Below, one piece after another: positions 23,678 to 31,964 of a stretch of 64,000 bases of DNA. Within the stretch, counting starts at the first letter, position 1, and every line of letters begins with the position of its first letter. The stretch lies in contig NZ_NHOC01000002.1 of the NCBI RefSeq assembly GCF_002157465.1, positions 62,508 through 126,507 of the forward strand, read 5' to 3'. The stretch is from Butyricicoccus porcorum. Lineage in GTDB: Bacteria; Bacillota; Clostridia; Oscillospirales; Butyricicoccaceae. The notes under the pieces were generated by a model. It saw only the letters and a list, made by a program, of their open reading frames with translations, did not search any database and was not told where the DNA came from. The position numbers and the translations under genes were made by a program.

Positions 23678-25207
23678 TTACATTTTTGCAGCGACAGCAT
23701 CAAAGGTATCGGTAACTTCGCTGGACGGAGCCGGTGTCAACAGGCTGACCACAACATTGACAATGCAGGCAATGACAAATGCGGGCAGCAGCTCGTAGAT
23801 CGCAAAGACACCACCGAGCGTTGCGATGCCGAACTTCCAGACAAACACCATGACGCCGCCGGCAATCATGCCTGCCAGTGCACCCCACTGGTTGGAACGC
23901 TTCCAGAACAGGGCGAGCAGGACGACTGGGCCGAAGGTGGCACCGAAGCCCGCCCAGGCGAACGAAACGATCTTAAAGACCGAGCTGTTCGGGTTGCGTG
24001 CGAGGAAGACCGCAACAATTGCGATGAGAATAACCGTCACGCGTGCGGTGTTCATGCTCTTCTTTTCGGACATCTTGACGCCGAACAGGTCACGAATGAT
24101 GTTCTGTGATACGCTGGATGCGGCAGCCAGCAGCTGCGAGTCCGAGGTAGACATGGTGGAAGCCAGAATACCGGACAGGATGATACCTGCGATGAGAGCC
24201 GGAATGATGCCATGCTGGCTGATAACATGTGCGATCTTGATGATAATGGTCTCGGAATCCTCCAGCATCGGCAGAACGCCTGCCTTGCTCATGGAGAGGC
24301 CGACAATGCCGATCAAGACGGCTACACTCATGGAAATGACAACCCAGATGGTTGCGATGCGGCGGGAGGTCTTGAGTTTGTCTTCATCTTCTGTCGCCAT
24401 AAAGCGGAGCAGGACATGCGGCATGCCGAAGTAGCCGAGACCCCATGCCAGCGTGGAAACGATGGTCAGCGCACTGTAGGAAGACGAGGTGCCGGCCGAC
24501 GGATCATAGATTTCAGTCAGGCTCAGATAGCCCGGCAGTGCTTTGGCGTTGTCGACAACGGCATCCCAGCTGCCAGCCGAGGAAATGCCGAAACAGATGA
24601 CAATAAACAGCGCAATTGTCATGACGATGGATTGAATCAGGTCGGTGGTGCTGGCCGCAAGAAAGCCGCCGAGCGCACAATAGCCGACGATGATTGCCGC
24701 ACTGACCAGCATAGCCAGCATGTAATCGATGCCGAACAGCGAGTTGAACAGCTTGCCGCAGGCGGCAAAGCCGGATGCCGTGTACGGGATAAAGAAAATA
24801 ATGATAATAACCGCAGCGACGGAAGACAGCAGGTGCTTTTTGTCACCATAGCGGTTGGAGAAAAAGTCCGGGAGAGTGATGGAACCCGTGGTGTGCGAAT
24901 ACACGCGGATGCGGCGGGCAACGATCAGCCAGTTGAGATAGGTGCCGATGGCAAGACCGATTGCCGTCCATGCGGCGTCCGCAATGCCGGTGGCATAGGC
25001 GACGCCCGGCAGACCCATCAGCAGCCAGCTGCTCATATCGGACGCCTCGGCGCTCATTGCGGTGACAATCGGGCCGAGCTTGCGTCCGCCCAGATAAAAG
25101 TCGTCAACGTTGCTGTTGCGCTTGGAACAGGCGTATCCGACGTAAAGCATCATTCCCAGATAGAGCACAATGGCAATGATGATACAGATGGTGGATGACA
25201 TAAACAT
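23678..25207 (-). CDS. putP: Sodium/proline symporter (SSS family)
   Basis: Imports proline with Na+. 509 residues with about 13 helices. The conserved stretch FYLGGRKLGPIVTAMSAEAS followed by DMSSWLLMGLPGVAYATG is a PutP hallmark, with Na+-site residues in helix 2; STSDSQLLAAASSVSQNII in the second half is also diagnostic. The first ATG at 25207 is six bases from AGGAGC and was kept over the next ATG. Proline could feed Stickland-type or osmotic roles, but no degradation gene is adjacent. Confidence 0.9.
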   Translation of the reverse strand: MFMSSTICIIIAIVLYLGMMLYVGYACSKRNSNVDDFYLGGRKLGPIVTAMSAEASDMSSWLLMGLPGVAYATGIADAAWTAIGLAIGTYLNWLIVARRIRVYSHTTGSITLPDFFSNRYGDKKHLLSSVAAVIIIIFFIPYTASGFAACGKLFNSLFGIDYMLAMLVSAAIIVGYCALGGFLAASTTDLIQSIVMTIALFIVICFGISSAGSWDAVVDNAKALPGYLSLTEIYDPSAGTSSSYSALTIVSTLAWGLGYFGMPHVLLRFMATEDEDKLKTSRRIATIWVVISMSVAVLIGIVGLSMSKAGVLPMLEDSETIIIKIAHVISQHGIIPALIAGIILSGILASTMSTSDSQLLAAASSVSQNIIRDLFGVKMSEKKSMNTARVTVILIAIVAVFLARNPNSSVFKIVSFAWAGFGATFGPVVLLALFWKRSNQWGALAGMIAGGVMVFVWKFGIATLGGVFAIYELLPAFVIACIVNVVVSLLTPAPSSEVTDTFDAVAAKM

Positions 25208-25363
25208 TGATAGCTCCTTTTTATCATGTGATATTGGTTATTGTAGCACAGGGGAAAATAATCGAAAATATGAACTGAATACTAGAATATAGTTTGTACT
25301 GAATATTGTAATCTAAAAAGAAATATACATATTATATCGGGGATTTAGACAGAATATTGGCTA

Positions 25364-25951
25364 TTATCCGCAGCGATACGATTGTAAAAACATAGGAAGT
25401 GTTGTACCGGAGTATTGATAAAGAGAATAATCTCCATTGCAGATACACCAGTCGTAGATCATCGCGCGTTCACACATGGCATAAGCTTTCACGATTTCAT
25501 TGACGGATACATCGCTGCGCAGCTGCCCGCGTTTCTGCCCTTCGATGACGATTTTGCGCAGAACACGGTAATAGGTGCGTCCCTGATTGAGCAGGTGACG
25601 CTCTCCGAACGTCACCAGCTGGGAAGAATACATGCGCGCGAGCAGATCCATCGGGATACTGTTCTCAATCATGAGGAAAAGCTCGTGGTTGAGGTACATC
25701 AGCTTGTCAAAGCTGTCCATTTCCGGGTCAATTTCCTCCATCAGCTGTTCATATTTTGCATCGAACAAATAGGAGAGCGAGGAGAGCAGTGCATCCTTGC
25801 TGTCAAAATAATGGTAAAAGGAACCCTTGGAAGTTTCAGAGCGTTCTACAATATCGTCTATGGTTGTTTCATCATAGCCCTGCTCATAAAACAGCGCCCA
25901 GGCAGCGTCAACAATGCGTCCTTTGGTATTTCTGGCGTCTTTTTTTGCCAT
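25364..25951 (-). CDS. TetR-family transcriptional regulator
   Basis: 195 residues. The N-terminal helix-turn-helix spans IVDAAWALFYEQGYDETTID and ends in TSKGSFYHYFDSKDALL; the C-terminal ligand-binding half is not recognisable by family. ATG at 25951 is used because GAGGTGG lies eight bases upstream; a GTG four codons earlier overlaps that site. It lies upstream of putP on the same strand, 156 bases apart, so it may regulate putP or a distant gene. Confidence 0.85.
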   Translation of the reverse strand: MAKKDARNTKGRIVDAAWALFYEQGYDETTIDDIVERSETSKGSFYHYFDSKDALLSSLSYLFDAKYEQLMEEIDPEMDSFDKLMYLNHELFLMIENSIPMDLLARMYSSQLVTFGERHLLNQGRTYYRVLRKIVIEGQKRGQLRSDVSVNEIVKAYAMCERAMIYDWCICNGDYSLYQYSGTTLPMFLQSYRCG

Positions 25952-26292
25952 ACTGGAATCCACCTCTTTTGTGTGATAGGATAAGAGTATTATAAAACGT
26001 ATTGCATGCCATAGACAAGAGGATTTTTTCTGTTCATAATTTTGTGGAAGGATTTTGATAAATTGTTTACAAATAGTTCGTTGACGAACCGGTTAGAAAA
26101 AAGTATGATAGATTCATAATCGGATACAGAGGGGTAATATCATTCGACAGACTGGCAGAAATGGGAAAATGATGGGAATATTTTGGCGGTTTTTGCAAGA
26201 CAACTAGAGCTCTATGTGTTTCAAAAAAGAACTGCCGGGGCAAGGCAGGGAGACACGATCATCTCCCTGTTGCATTGAAGGAGTGAGCAAGA
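25952..26292. other. Intergenic region with a plus-strand promoter and leader
   Basis: Holds TTGACG (26081-26086), 17 bases, TATGAT (26104-26109), then a leader of about 175 bases with no gene. Just before the next start codon an 8-bp stem CAGGGAGA (26247) with TCTCCCTG (26262) stands next to the ribosome binding site. A single 0A box (26143-26149) is present but could be chance. Confidence 0.5.
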
Positions 26293-26586
26293 TTGAAACA
26301 GGAACGATATCATATTTTCTTTGACAGTCCGAGCGGTCTGCTGCCGGGTTCGCTTGACCTGTGCCAGACGGATGACGGCGTTTCCGGACATATCACGATC
26401 ATGGGGCGCGGTTCAAACATCACGGACGGGTCGATGGACGGTGATATGCGGGATTTCGGCGGAACGATCTGGTTCCGGCAGCAGGAGATGCCGTTCCATG
26501 CGAACGGAGAGATTTCCGACGGCGTGTTGGACCTCGATGTGACCGTAGGATCGGAGGTTTTCGCGCTGACTGGTTTCCCGGTCTGA
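26293..26586 (+). CDS. Small protein of unknown function, beta-rich
   Basis: 97 residues, no family recognised. The sequence alternates short polar turns and strands (FFDSPSGLLPGSLDLCQTDD; ITIMGRGSNITDGSMDGDMR; GEISDGVLDLDVTVGS), suggesting a small beta-sandwich or lipocalin-like fold. No signal peptide or membrane segment. TTG start at 26293 with GAAGGAG about nine bases upstream and a promoter at 26081. It lies 73 bases before hisB but hisB has its own promoter. Confidence 0.6.
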   Translation: MKQERYHIFFDSPSGLLPGSLDLCQTDDGVSGHITIMGRGSNITDGSMDGDMRDFGGTIWFRQQEMPFHANGEISDGVLDLDVTVGSEVFALTGFPV

Positions 26587-26595
26587 CATTCGCCA

Positions 26596-26624
26596 TTGCG
26601 CGGTGTGCCGCAGCTTGCTATAAT
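26596..26624 (+). promoter_or_regulatory. hisB promoter
   Basis: TTGCGC (26596-26601), 17-base spacer, TATAAT (26619-26624). Confidence 0.75.
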
Positions 26625-26640
26625 GGTATCAGTTGATACC
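26625..26640. promoter_or_regulatory. Operator-like palindrome at the hisB transcription start
   Basis: GGTATCAGTTGATACC: perfect seven-base arms around GT, beginning directly after the -10 element, so a bound repressor would cover the start site. The cognate regulator is unknown. Confidence 0.6.
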
Positions 26641-26659
26641 ATTCAGGAGGAAAAAAGCT

Positions 26660-27247
26660 ATGGCACGAACCAGCAGCATCGAAAGAAATACAAATGAAAC
26701 CAAAATCCGGCTGGATTTGAATCTGGACGGCACCGGAAAAGCAGATATTCACAGCGGTGTGGGCTTCTTTGACCACATGATGAACGGCTTTGCGCGGCAC
26801 GGGCTTTTTGATGTAAACCTGCACGTCGACGGAGACCTGGAGGTGGACTGCCACCATACAATTGAAGATACCGGCATCGTGCTGGGCAACGCAATCCGCG
26901 AGGCGGCGGGCGATAAAAAGGGCATCCGCAGGTATGGCTCGTGCATCCTGCCGATGGATGAGGCACTGGTATTGTGTGCCGTCGACCTGTCCGGCCGGCC
27001 GTACCTTGTCTTTGATGCGGAATTTACCGCAGACCGCTGTGGCGATATGGATACCGAGATGGCGCGGGAGTTTTTCTATGCGGTGTCGTATGCGGGCGCG
27101 ATGAACCTGCATATCAAGGTTCTCTACGGCTCCAACAATCACCATATCATGGAAGCCATGTTCAAGGCATTTGCAAAGGCGCTGGATACGGCAACGATGT
27201 ATGACGAGCGCATCACAGACGTCCTTTCGACCAAGGGCACACTGTAA
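26660..27247 (+). CDS. hisB: Imidazoleglycerol-phosphate dehydratase
   Basis: Dehydrates imidazole-glycerol phosphate in histidine synthesis using two Mn2+. 195 residues, the single-domain type. Metal-binding motifs are present: GVGFFDHMM, DCHHTIED (with HHTIED) and the C-terminal SNNHHIMEAMFKAFAKAL. ATG at 26660 is ten bases from AGGAGG. No other his gene is in the window, so this copy is an orphan with its own promoter, operator and terminator. Confidence 0.94.
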   Translation: MARTSSIERNTNETKIRLDLNLDGTGKADIHSGVGFFDHMMNGFARHGLFDVNLHVDGDLEVDCHHTIEDTGIVLGNAIREAAGDKKGIRRYGSCILPMDEALVLCAVDLSGRPYLVFDAEFTADRCGDMDTEMAREFFYAVSYAGAMNLHIKVLYGSNNHHIMEAMFKAFAKALDTATMYDERITDVLSTKGTL

Positions 27248-27278
27248 AACAGGATACAGAATCCTTTGAAAATAGCAA

Positions 27279-27310
27279 GAGACATGTTCGATCCGAACAT
27301 GCCTCTTTTT
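27279..27310 (+). terminator. hisB terminator
   Basis: Stem GAGACATGTTCG with CGAACATGCCTC around ATC (one mismatch), followed by TTTTT. Confidence 0.82.
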
Positions 27311-27347
27311 ATATGTGTGTGAGCAGAGAGTAGGAAGCTTTTACTGG

Positions 27348-27530
27348 TTAGTGGCGTGCTGCAAGGGAAATCATCGCCAGAGCAAGTTCTTCCTCGTGGC
27401 GGGCAGCCGAACCGGCGCTGTGAGAGGTCAGAAAGTCGGACGAATACATCTGCCTGTCCTCCAGAAGAGATTTGAGCTGTTCGACCGAACCGGACTTCGA
27501 GACCTGATGGATTTCACTTAACATTCCCAT
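27348..27530 (-). CDS. 60-residue protein of unknown function
   Basis: Short ORF with excellent translation signals: AAGGAGGTG six bases before the ATG at 27530 and a promoter at 27577-27605. The product (MGMLSEIHQVSKSGSVEQLK...) is mostly helical, charged, without signal peptide, and ends in ELALAMISLAARH. It reads as a soluble small protein, perhaps a helical hairpin. No family recognised. Confidence 0.6.
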   Translation of the reverse strand: MGMLSEIHQVSKSGSVEQLKSLLEDRQMYSSDFLTSHSAGSAARHEEELALAMISLAARH

Positions 27531-27576
27531 GGAACACACCTCCTTGTTACAGTTTGTACCTGCTTGGTATGTGCCT

Positions 27577-27605
27577 ATCATACGACTTTTTTCGGGAAAT
27601 GTCAT
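27577..27605 (-). promoter_or_regulatory. Promoter of the 60-residue gene
   Basis: Minus strand ATGACA (27605-27600), 17-base spacer, TATGAT (27582-27577). Confidence 0.6.
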
Positions 27606-27800
27606 GTTACGAATTGTATGAAAAAACAAATGCTTTTGATAGTGAATTGGGTATCCTTTACAGATGTCTGTTTGGTCACATTGTCAAAAGCAGCGATATA
27701 ACTAAAAAATAATCAAAATAAAGGCGCAACATGGACAATATAGACAATCTGGTCGAAAATACTCTGCGCGGTGCGTACAACTGTCCGTGTACAGCGCAGA

Positions 27801-27832
27801 AAAAAGCGCATCCGGCGGAGTTGCGGATGCGC
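27801..27832 (-). terminator. Terminator of the binding-protein gene
   Basis: Nine-base stem GCGCATCCG with CGGATGCGC (27806-27832) followed on the minus strand by TTTTT. Confidence 0.85.
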
Positions 27833-27852
27833 TTTTCTGCTCTGTTTGGTTG

Positions 27853-28731
27853 TCAGCTGTCGATATTCCGGCTGCGGATCAATTCGGAAAGCGTACTGTC
27901 CTGCGAAATTTCGTCCAGCGTCTGCTGTGCAAATTCCGCAAGCTCGGTGTTTGCCTTTGCCGTCGCGATGCCGTAATTTTGATAGGCGAATTTGTCCGGC
28001 AGGATGGTGGTTTTATTGTCCACGTAGCCATACAGGATGCTGCGGTCGACGGAAAATACGTCGATGGTACCGGCATCCAGTGCCTGTTTCAGTGCGTCAT
28101 AGCTGCCGAACTCCATAAACTGCGGTGTGATGTCGAGGCCATTGCGGTCAAGGTAGGCGAGCAGGTCAGCGCGTGTCGTGGTGTTGCGCGCGACACCGAT
28201 GATCTTGCCGTCCAGCTTGCTGATGGAGGTAATGGCTTGGGTGCCGAGGGAATTGGAATCGGTCACGGCTTTTTCTACCATCAGGCCGAGGGAATCGGTA
28301 TAATACGGTGTGGTGAAGTTCCACTGCGTTTTGCGTTCCTCTGTGATGGAGAATGTCGCAATGGTGAAATCCGCTGTGCCATCGTCGAGCACCTTGCCGC
28401 GCTCGTCATAGGTGACACCGATGAAGTTGACCAGACCGTCCTCTTTTGCCTGTTCCGGCTCGACGTCAAACAGCGATGCGGCGAGCTCATAGGCAATGTC
28501 AACCTCCAGGCCCTCAAAGCTGCCATCTTCATTCTGATAGCCGAAGTTCGGGACATCGGTTTTGACCGCGACATTGATGCAGCCGCGCTCTTTCAGGTCA
28601 TCCAGCGTTGCCGTCGGCTCAGAGGAAGAGGAAGCCGTACCGCTTCCGTTTTGTGGGGCAGAAGTGCCGCAGCCGGCCAGTGCGGAGACCGACAGGAGCA
28701 GCGCGCCCAGCAGGGCAAAATGTTTTTTCAA
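27853..28731 (-). CDS. Amino-acid ABC transporter substrate-binding lipoprotein (family 3)
   Basis: 292 residues. Lipoprotein signal with lipobox LAGC, a Ser-rich linker, then the periplasmic-binding-protein type 2 fold (KERGCINVAVKTDVPNFGYQ, GLEVDIAYELAASLF, ADFTIATFSITEERK). These motifs fit polar amino acids such as glutamate, glutamine or cystine. No permease or ATPase gene is beside it. TTG start at 28731, seven bases from AGGAGGTG; an upstream GTG lies inside that site. Last gene of a four-gene run. Confidence 0.85.
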   Translation of the reverse strand: MKKHFALLGALLLSVSALAGCGTSAPQNGSGTASSSSEPTATLDDLKERGCINVAVKTDVPNFGYQNEDGSFEGLEVDIAYELAASLFDVEPEQAKEDGLVNFIGVTYDERGKVLDDGTADFTIATFSITEERKTQWNFTTPYYTDSLGLMVEKAVTDSNSLGTQAITSISKLDGKIIGVARNTTTRADLLAYLDRNGLDITPQFMEFGSYDALKQALDAGTIDVFSVDRSILYGYVDNKTTILPDKFAYQNYGIATAKANTELAEFAQQTLDEISQDSTLSELIRSRNIDS

Positions 28732-28759
28732 AAGGAACACCTCCTGAGGAGAGTGGGAA

Positions 28760-29506
28760 TTATCCGAGGATGATTTTCAGGAACAGAAGAACCAGAACGA
28801 CGATAATGATCGGTTTGACAATCTTATTTCCGTTTTTCATAACGAGGCCGGAGCCCATGTAGTGCCCGACCAGACAAAAGGCCGCGCCTGCCAGACCGAG
28901 CGCAATATTGACCGCCCCGCTGAACAGGAAGGTCGCCAGAGCTGCAATATTGGACGACAGATTGATGAGCTTGACGTTGCCGGAGGCCGTGCGCACGTCC
29001 ATATGTGCACATTTGGTCAGCGCGAGCAGCAGGAAGGTGCCGGTGCCCGGCCCATAAAAGCCGTCGTACATGCCGATGACGAGCGCGGCGATGCAGGAGA
29101 TTGCCATGCGCCGCGAAGCCGGGAAATCCGGGTTCGCATGGCCATCCCCCTTGTCCAGAAAGACAAGGATGGCCACGATCGGCAGGACAGCGATCAACAG
29201 CCAGCGCAGATAGGTGTCATCGACAAGCAGCACGAGCCGGGCGCCGAGCGTCGAGCCCGCGAGCGCGAGAACAATGCTCGGCAGGGCAATCCTGCGGTCA
29301 AAAAAGCCATTTTTGCAGTAACGCGCCGTGGAAACCGTCGTGCCGACGGAAGAAGACAGCTTGTTTGTTGCGATGGCAGTGTGCATGGGAAGCCCGGCGA
29401 ACAGAAAGGCCGGGAGTGAAATCAGTCCGCCCCCGCCGGCGATGGAATCGACCAGGCCGGCGAGGAAGGTGAGCGGGCAAACGATGAGAAATGGAATGAG
29501 TGTCAT
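28760..29506 (-). CDS. TSUP-family permease (TauE/SafE)
   Basis: 248 residues, about eight helices. N-terminal repeat LTFLAGLVDSIAGGGGLISL and the ATNKLSSSVGTTVSTARYCK segment are typical of TSUP proteins, which move sulfite, sulfonates or other organic anions. Sits 28 bases upstream of the binding-protein gene and 30 bases downstream of the symporter gene, so it is probably co-transcribed. Substrate unknown; a sulfur compound is the usual guess. Confidence 0.85.
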   Translation of the reverse strand: MTLIPFLIVCPLTFLAGLVDSIAGGGGLISLPAFLFAGLPMHTAIATNKLSSSVGTTVSTARYCKNGFFDRRIALPSIVLALAGSTLGARLVLLVDDTYLRWLLIAVLPIVAILVFLDKGDGHANPDFPASRRMAISCIAALVIGMYDGFYGPGTGTFLLLALTKCAHMDVRTASGNVKLINLSSNIAALATFLFSGAVNIALGLAGAAFCLVGHYMGSGLVMKNGNKIVKPIIIVVLVLLFLKIILG

Positions 29507-29536
29507 AATCGTCCTTTGTGTCTTGAAATTTTTGTG

Positions 29537-30826
29537 TTATGCTGCGTCGTCATCCGACTGAACCGTGGCATAAAAACGCTCGCGGTCGACCAGACCGCTC
29601 TGGTGTGCGATGATGGTCGTGCAGACGGCGTCGCCCGTGATGTTAACAGCGGTACGTGTCATATCGAGGATGCGGTCGATGCCCATAATCAGGCCGATTG
29701 CTTCGACCGGCAGGCCGACGGAAGCGAATACCATGGACAGTGTGACAAGGCCGACACCCGGGACGCCTGCGGTGCCGACGGACGCGAGTGTTGCGGTCAG
29801 AATGACGGTCAGATAGTCCGCGCCGGACAGGTCAATGCCGAACGCCTGTGCGGCAAAGACAACCGCAACGCCCTGCATGATGGCAGTGCCGTCCATGTTG
29901 ATGGTCGCACCGAGCGGGATGGTGAATGAGCTGATCTTGCGCGATACGCCCAGCTTGACATCCAGCGTCTCGGTGGACAGCGGAATGGTCGCGTTGGAGG
30001 TCGCTGTCGAGAAGGCGAACGCCATGACAGGGAAGAATTTCTTGAGGAATACCAACGGATTGAGTCCGGTCGTGATCTTGAGCAGACCCTGGTATACGAC
30101 AAGGCACTGGATTGCCAGAGCAAGCAGGACGCCGATCATATATTTGAGCAGCGGAACAAACGCACTGAAGCCGATGCCGGAGAAGGTCTTTGCAATCAGA
30201 CAGAAGACACCGATCGGTGCGACATACATGACCGCAGAGGTCATTTCCATCATGATATCATTGCACTGCGAGACAAAATTGCTCACGAGGTTTGCGCGGT
30301 CACCCAGCTTTGCCAGCAGAATGCCGACAAACAGGGCAAAGAAGATGATCTGAAGCATCGTGCCGTTGGCGAGCGATGCGACCGGGTTTTCCGGAATGAT
30401 GTTGAGCAGCGTGTCCGCGACGCCGGTGGACTCTGCAACAGAGGTTTCCTGCGCCTGGATGGCTGAGGTATCCAGACCGATGCCCGGATTGATGATATTT
30501 GCGACGCCGAGTGCGACAGAGATTGCCAGTGCAGTGGTCAGCAGATAGAACAGCAGGGTTTTAATGCCGACCTTGCCGAGACTCTTGGTGTCGCCCATCG
30601 CCATACTGCCGCAGATCAGCGAGCAGAAAACCAGCGGGACAACGAGCATCTTCATCAGACGCAGGAAGCCGTTGCCCACAACATAGAAGACGCCGTTTAC
30701 AATGATGGTATCGCGCACATAGCCCTCCGGCACAAAATAGTGCATAATGATGCCGCACAGGCAGCCGAGAATCAGTGCGATAAAGATTTTAGTCGTAAGA
30801 CCGAGCTTTTTCTTTTCTTTTTTCAT
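29537..30826 (-). CDS. Dicarboxylate/amino-acid:cation symporter (DAACS family)
   Basis: 429 residues of the GltP/DctA fold: eight helices and two re-entrant loops. Landmarks are AFSTATSNATIPLSTETLDV (HP1 serine-rich loop), PLGATINMDGTAIMQG (helix 7 NMDGT motif) and GTAGVPGVGLVTLSMV (HP2). It imports glutamate, aspartate or C4-dicarboxylates with Na+ or H+. ATG with AGGAGG upstream; 14 bases after the RmlD-like gene. Confidence 0.92.
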   Translation of the reverse strand: MKKEKKKLGLTTKIFIALILGCLCGIIMHYFVPEGYVRDTIIVNGVFYVVGNGFLRLMKMLVVPLVFCSLICGSMAMGDTKSLGKVGIKTLLFYLLTTALAISVALGVANIINPGIGLDTSAIQAQETSVAESTGVADTLLNIIPENPVASLANGTMLQIIFFALFVGILLAKLGDRANLVSNFVSQCNDIMMEMTSAVMYVAPIGVFCLIAKTFSGIGFSAFVPLLKYMIGVLLALAIQCLVVYQGLLKITTGLNPLVFLKKFFPVMAFAFSTATSNATIPLSTETLDVKLGVSRKISSFTIPLGATINMDGTAIMQGVAVVFAAQAFGIDLSGADYLTVILTATLASVGTAGVPGVGLVTLSMVFASVGLPVEAIGLIMGIDRILDMTRTAVNITGDAVCTTIIAHQSGLVDRERFYATVQSDDDAA

Positions 30827-30840
30827 TAGTACCTCCTAAC

Positions 30841-31689
30841 TCACAGGGTAGGGTGAAAGCCGCATTCCGTCAGGAACTCCGAGAGAGCTTCCTTCCAGTC
30901 CTTCGGCTCTTCCATGCCGCTGATGCGCAGCATCATGTTGTCGAGGACGGAATACGACGGGCGTTCCGAGCCGTCACCGAGAACCGGCACCAGATGAATA
31001 TCCTTTCCGGTCAGCTTTTTGAGCATTTCCGCGTATTCATAGCGGGTAACCGGGCCGCCGGTGCAGACGGCATGATATGTACCGTAATTGGATGAACCGA
31101 GCAGCGAAAGAATGACCTTTGCCAGTTCCTTTGCACTGGTCGGGACGGCAATTTCATTGTTGGCGACCTTGAGCTCATCGCCTGCGCGCAGGAAGGTATC
31201 CACGAAGTCGGAACCGGTGCCGTACACCCACGAGGAGCGGATGATGATATGGCGTGCGCACAAATAACTGACGTATCGTTCGCCGGCGAGCTTGGATTTG
31301 CCGTAGATAGAATTTGGCACAGGCATCGGGTCAAATTCGTTGTACGGTGTGGTGCCTTGATTGCCGAATACATCGTCGGTAGACATCTGAATGAGGCAGG
31401 CACCGACGCGGTTGGCGGCAACGGCGAGGTTGCGCGCACCGAGCGCATTGACATTGTATGCCTGCTCCGGGTTTTGCTCACACAGCGCCGGGTTGGACAG
31501 TGCGGCGCAGTTGATGATTGCCACAGGACGATTCATGTCGGCGTACAGCTGGACATCTGCCGCATGCGTGACATCGACGTCGGTCTGGTTGGTACACAGA
31601 AGATGGTAGCCGTTGCCGGGCAGCAGCTTCTTGAGCGCAGAGCCGACGTGTCCGTCAGCACCTGTGATCCAAATCCAGTTTTTTGACAT
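30841..31689 (-). CDS. RmlD-like sugar-nucleotide reductase (SDR family)
   Basis: 282 residues. Rossmann motif GADGHVG near the N-terminus, STDDVFG, and the catalytic YGKSK (YxxxK) identify an extended SDR of the dTDP-4-dehydrorhamnose reductase group. ATG at 31689 with AAAGGAGC upstream; sixteen extra residues of the longer frame are ignored. Surprisingly it heads a run of transporter genes and has no rhamnose-pathway neighbours, so its substrate is uncertain. Confidence 0.82.
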   Translation of the reverse strand: MSKNWIWITGADGHVGSALKKLLPGNGYHLLCTNQTDVDVTHAADVQLYADMNRPVAIINCAALSNPALCEQNPEQAYNVNALGARNLAVAANRVGACLIQMSTDDVFGNQGTTPYNEFDPMPVPNSIYGKSKLAGERYVSYLCARHIIIRSSWVYGTGSDFVDTFLRAGDELKVANNEIAVPTSAKELAKVILSLLGSSNYGTYHAVCTGGPVTRYEYAEMLKKLTGKDIHLVPVLGDGSERPSYSVLDNMMLRISGMEEPKDWKEALSEFLTECGFHPTL

Positions 31690-31734
31690 GGGAGTTGCTC
31701 CTTTCTCTGAGAGGGATTTTTCGCAAATTGAGTG

Positions 31735-31785
31735 CAAAAAAGCGCCCGGCTTCCGTCAATTGACGTGCATGGAACCAAGGCGCCT
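31735..31785 (-). terminator. Terminator-like hairpin in the leader of the RmlD-like operon
   Basis: Imperfect stem GCGCC...GGTTCC with GGAA.GCC..GGCGC, followed on the minus strand by TTTTTT. It lies between the promoter at 31802-31831 and the start at 31689, so it may attenuate the operon. It contains the perfect palindrome CGTCAATTGACG (31754-31765). Confidence 0.45.
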
Positions 31786-31801
31786 TGCTTTTCTGTAGTT
31801 T

Positions 31802-31831
31802 AGTATAAACCAAAACGACACCAACCGACAA
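31802..31831 (-). promoter_or_regulatory. Promoter of the RmlD-like four-gene operon
   Basis: Minus strand TTGTCG (31831-31826), 18-base spacer, TATACT (31807-31802). Confidence 0.55.
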
Positions 31832-31964
31832 AAAACGACGGGGAAAATACAAATGGTAACATCCGCCTGAACAGGAAAGGCGGATATACCGGAGAAATAC
31901 ACAGGGCACATACAGAGCGGAAAAGCACCGTATGCGCCCGGATAAAGAGCGAAGACTTCAATGA

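Larger units (their letters stand above)
27531..27852. other. Intergenic region between the small ORF and the binding-protein gene
   Basis: The left part holds the minus-strand promoter of the 60-residue gene. The right end holds the terminator of the binding-protein gene. The AT-rich middle (27610-27730) shows nothing I can assign. Confidence 0.5.

Noticed and set aside
26143-26149. Single 0A boxes at 26143, 35470 and 45783
   Set aside because: A lone heptamer is expected several times in 64 kb by chance; only the cluster at 23440-23595 is kept.
27731-27976. An 81-codon plus-strand frame
   Set aside because: No ribosome site, and it runs through a terminator and opposite the binding-protein gene.
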